From Sulfurimonas sp. HSL-1716 (GTDB taxonomy: Bacteria; Campylobacterota; Campylobacteria; Campylobacterales; Sulfurimonadaceae): a stretch of 64,000 bases of DNA. The DNA is taken from positions 1 to 64,000 of the forward strand of contig NZ_CP147918.1 in assembly GCF_039645975.1 (NCBI RefSeq). The letters are read 5' to 3'. Positions 63,305 to 64,000 of the stretch are shown here, piece after piece. Each line of letters starts with the position of its first letter. The stretch's first letter is position 1. The position numbers and the translations under genes were made by a program. The notes below the pieces were generated by a model. That model searched no databases. It saw only the letters and a list, made by a program, of their open reading frames with translations, and was not told the DNA's origin.

Positions 63305-63352
63305 AGTAAGTATAAATATGTTAAGATTTTAAAAATATACCAAGGAACACCA

Positions 63353-63589
63353 ATGCTACACGAATATCGCGACATTATTACACATATGAAAGAAAATGAA
63401 GCGGCAAACGCTCATTTTTTAAAGATTTTTGATCGTCATAACGAACTCGATGATAAGATTGCAAAAGGCGAAAACGGTGATATGCCTCTAACCGACATCG
63501 AGCTGGAAAAACTTAAAAAAGAGAAATTGAAACTAAAAGACGAAGCGTACGCTATCATCTTGAACTACAAAAAAGAGCACAATCTATAA
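63353..63589 (+). CDS. YdcH-family (DUF465) small protein
   Basis: A 78-residue helical protein. MLHEYRDIITHMKENEAANAHFLKIFDRHNELDDKI at the start and LEKLKKEKLKLKDEAYAIILNYKK at the end fit the DUF465 pattern of a helical hairpin. Function is unknown. The ATG has AAGGAACACC upstream. A hairpin at its stop codon separates it from the convergent nitroreductase. Confidence 0.85.
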   Translation: MLHEYRDIITHMKENEAANAHFLKIFDRHNELDDKIAKGENGDMPLTDIELEKLKKEKLKLKDEAYAIILNYKKEHNL

Positions 63590-63610
63590 TCCATCGCTAT
63601 GATGGATTAT
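63586..63610. terminator. Bidirectional hairpin between DUF465 and nitroreductase genes
   Basis: Perfect 10-bp arms ATAATCCATC and GATGGATTAT with loop GCTAT span the ends of both convergent genes. T-tracts on either side are weak. Confidence 0.65.
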
Positions 63611-64000
63611 CTTATATATTCTACTATATCCTCATAAGGCAGTCTGAGTTGCTTGGATTGTTCTTTTATCCTATACCCGAACGGTAAGAACATAGACAAT
63701 CTATACTTCGTAGTGTCAAGACCGAGTATCTCTTCGGCGGCATTTATGTCCATCCCCTCTATCGGGCAGGAATCTATGCCTATAAATGCCGCAGCAGTCA
63801 TCATGTTTGCCGCTGCGATATATGTCTGTTTCGCCGTCCATGCATATATATTTTCATCGCTGCTCAATGTCTCTTTTAAATGATCTTCGTAAAGGTTGAG
63901 GTAAAAGTCAAGTTTGTCATCGGGCATATTGCGTCTTTGAAACCGTTTTTTAGGTATGCCGCTTTGCGGTTTGACGTTTTCGATCCCTGCAAGCACGGCA
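63607..64000 (-). CDS. Nitroreductase family protein (partial, N-terminus beyond window)
   Basis: The visible 131 or so residues are the C-terminal part of an FMN-dependent nitroreductase-type oxidoreductase: TAKQTYIAAANMMTAAAFIGIDSCPIEGMD carries the family helix and the G-x-D-S-C-P-I-E-G motif, and LSMFLPFGYRIKEQ the later FMN-contact region. The frame runs off the window edge, so start, length and regulation cannot be judged. Confidence 0.85.
   Translation of the reverse strand, partial: AVLAGIENVKPQSGIPKKRFQRRNMPDDKLDFYLNLYEDHLKETLSSDENIYAWTAKQTYIAAANMMTAAAFIGIDSCPIEGMDINAAEEILGLDTTKYRLSMFLPFGYRIKEQSKQLRLPYEDIVEYIR

Overview
The window looks like the origin-proximal end of a chromosome from a Campylobacterota bacterium (formerly Epsilonproteobacteria), most likely Sulfurimonas or a close relative. 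The evidence is the opening order dnaA-dnaN-gyrB-(GGDEF/EAL-like protein)-queF; the moderately AT-rich base composition; ThyX instead of ThyA; PurT; flagellar hook genes preceded by sigma-54 (GG-N10-GC) promoters; TATAAT-type -10 boxes without an obvious -35; and very dense c-di-GMP signalling. The genus is inferred from gene content, not from a 16S gene.

Layout. 1-2640: a bipartite-looking replication origin, with DnaA boxes on both sides of dnaA, then dnaN. 2750-7340: gyrB, a degenerate GGDEF-EAL membrane protein, queF and an unknown helical protein. 7330-10650 (minus): a response regulator, histidine kinase and CCA-adding enzyme operon. 10790-18320: typA, lipoproteins, and a nucleotide and repair group (nrdB, a nitrilase-family hydrolase, pcm, thyX, a dGTPase-like HD hydrolase). 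18340-24220 (minus): the hook cluster fliK-flgD-flgE-like-flgE, with two sigma-54 promoters. 24470-31070: a small anchored protein, a LapG/LapD pair, a B12-binding radical SAM protein and a Cache-PAS-GGDEF cyclase. 31140-34160: RDD protein, MFS transporter, MscS channel, DUF309 and rhodanese-like protein. 34360-38400: a SUV3-like helicase, rpsU and a DUF234-like gene that seems to lack a standard start codon. 38390-44570: a substrate-binding-domain/GGDEF fusion, purT, a 2-hydroxyacid dehydrogenase and membrane proteins. 44720-47130: an unusual succinate dehydrogenase/fumarate reductase-like pair flanking a small acidic Cys-containing ORF. 47240-51020: YajQ, an HTH/coiled-coil protein, dnaG and a PP-loop enzyme. 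51070-55720: a GGDEF-like remnant, a secreted CxC peptide, a fused TIGR03546/TIGR03545-type protein and ilvD. 55853-56484: six tRNA genes. 56650-64000: PAS-GGDEF, a stand-alone TrpB, a Kef-type antiporter, a 7TM-DISM GGDEF cyclase, SixA, a DUF465 protein and a nitroreductase cut by the window end.

How it works together. Most of the window is core housekeeping. The regulatory theme is c-di-GMP: four intact-looking diguanylate cyclases, each with an RxxD inhibitory site; degenerate GGDEF/EAL proteins; a YajQ-type binder; and a LapD/LapG pair that would turn c-di-GMP levels into control of a surface adhesin. This sits beside the flagellar hook cluster, which fits a motile-to-attached switch.

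The strongest candidates for something undescribed are three. First, the SdhA-like/small acidic protein/SdhB-like operon: its flavoprotein has Gln where the FAD-linking His should be, its iron-sulfur subunit has a complete extra Cys motif, and no membrane anchor is adjacent. Second, a set of nine genes whose -10 box ends only 5-7 nt before the ATG, predicting leaderless mRNAs. Third, a DUF234-like gene whose coding frame extends well upstream of any ATG, GTG or TTG. No CRISPR array, rRNA, insertion sequence or prophage was seen.
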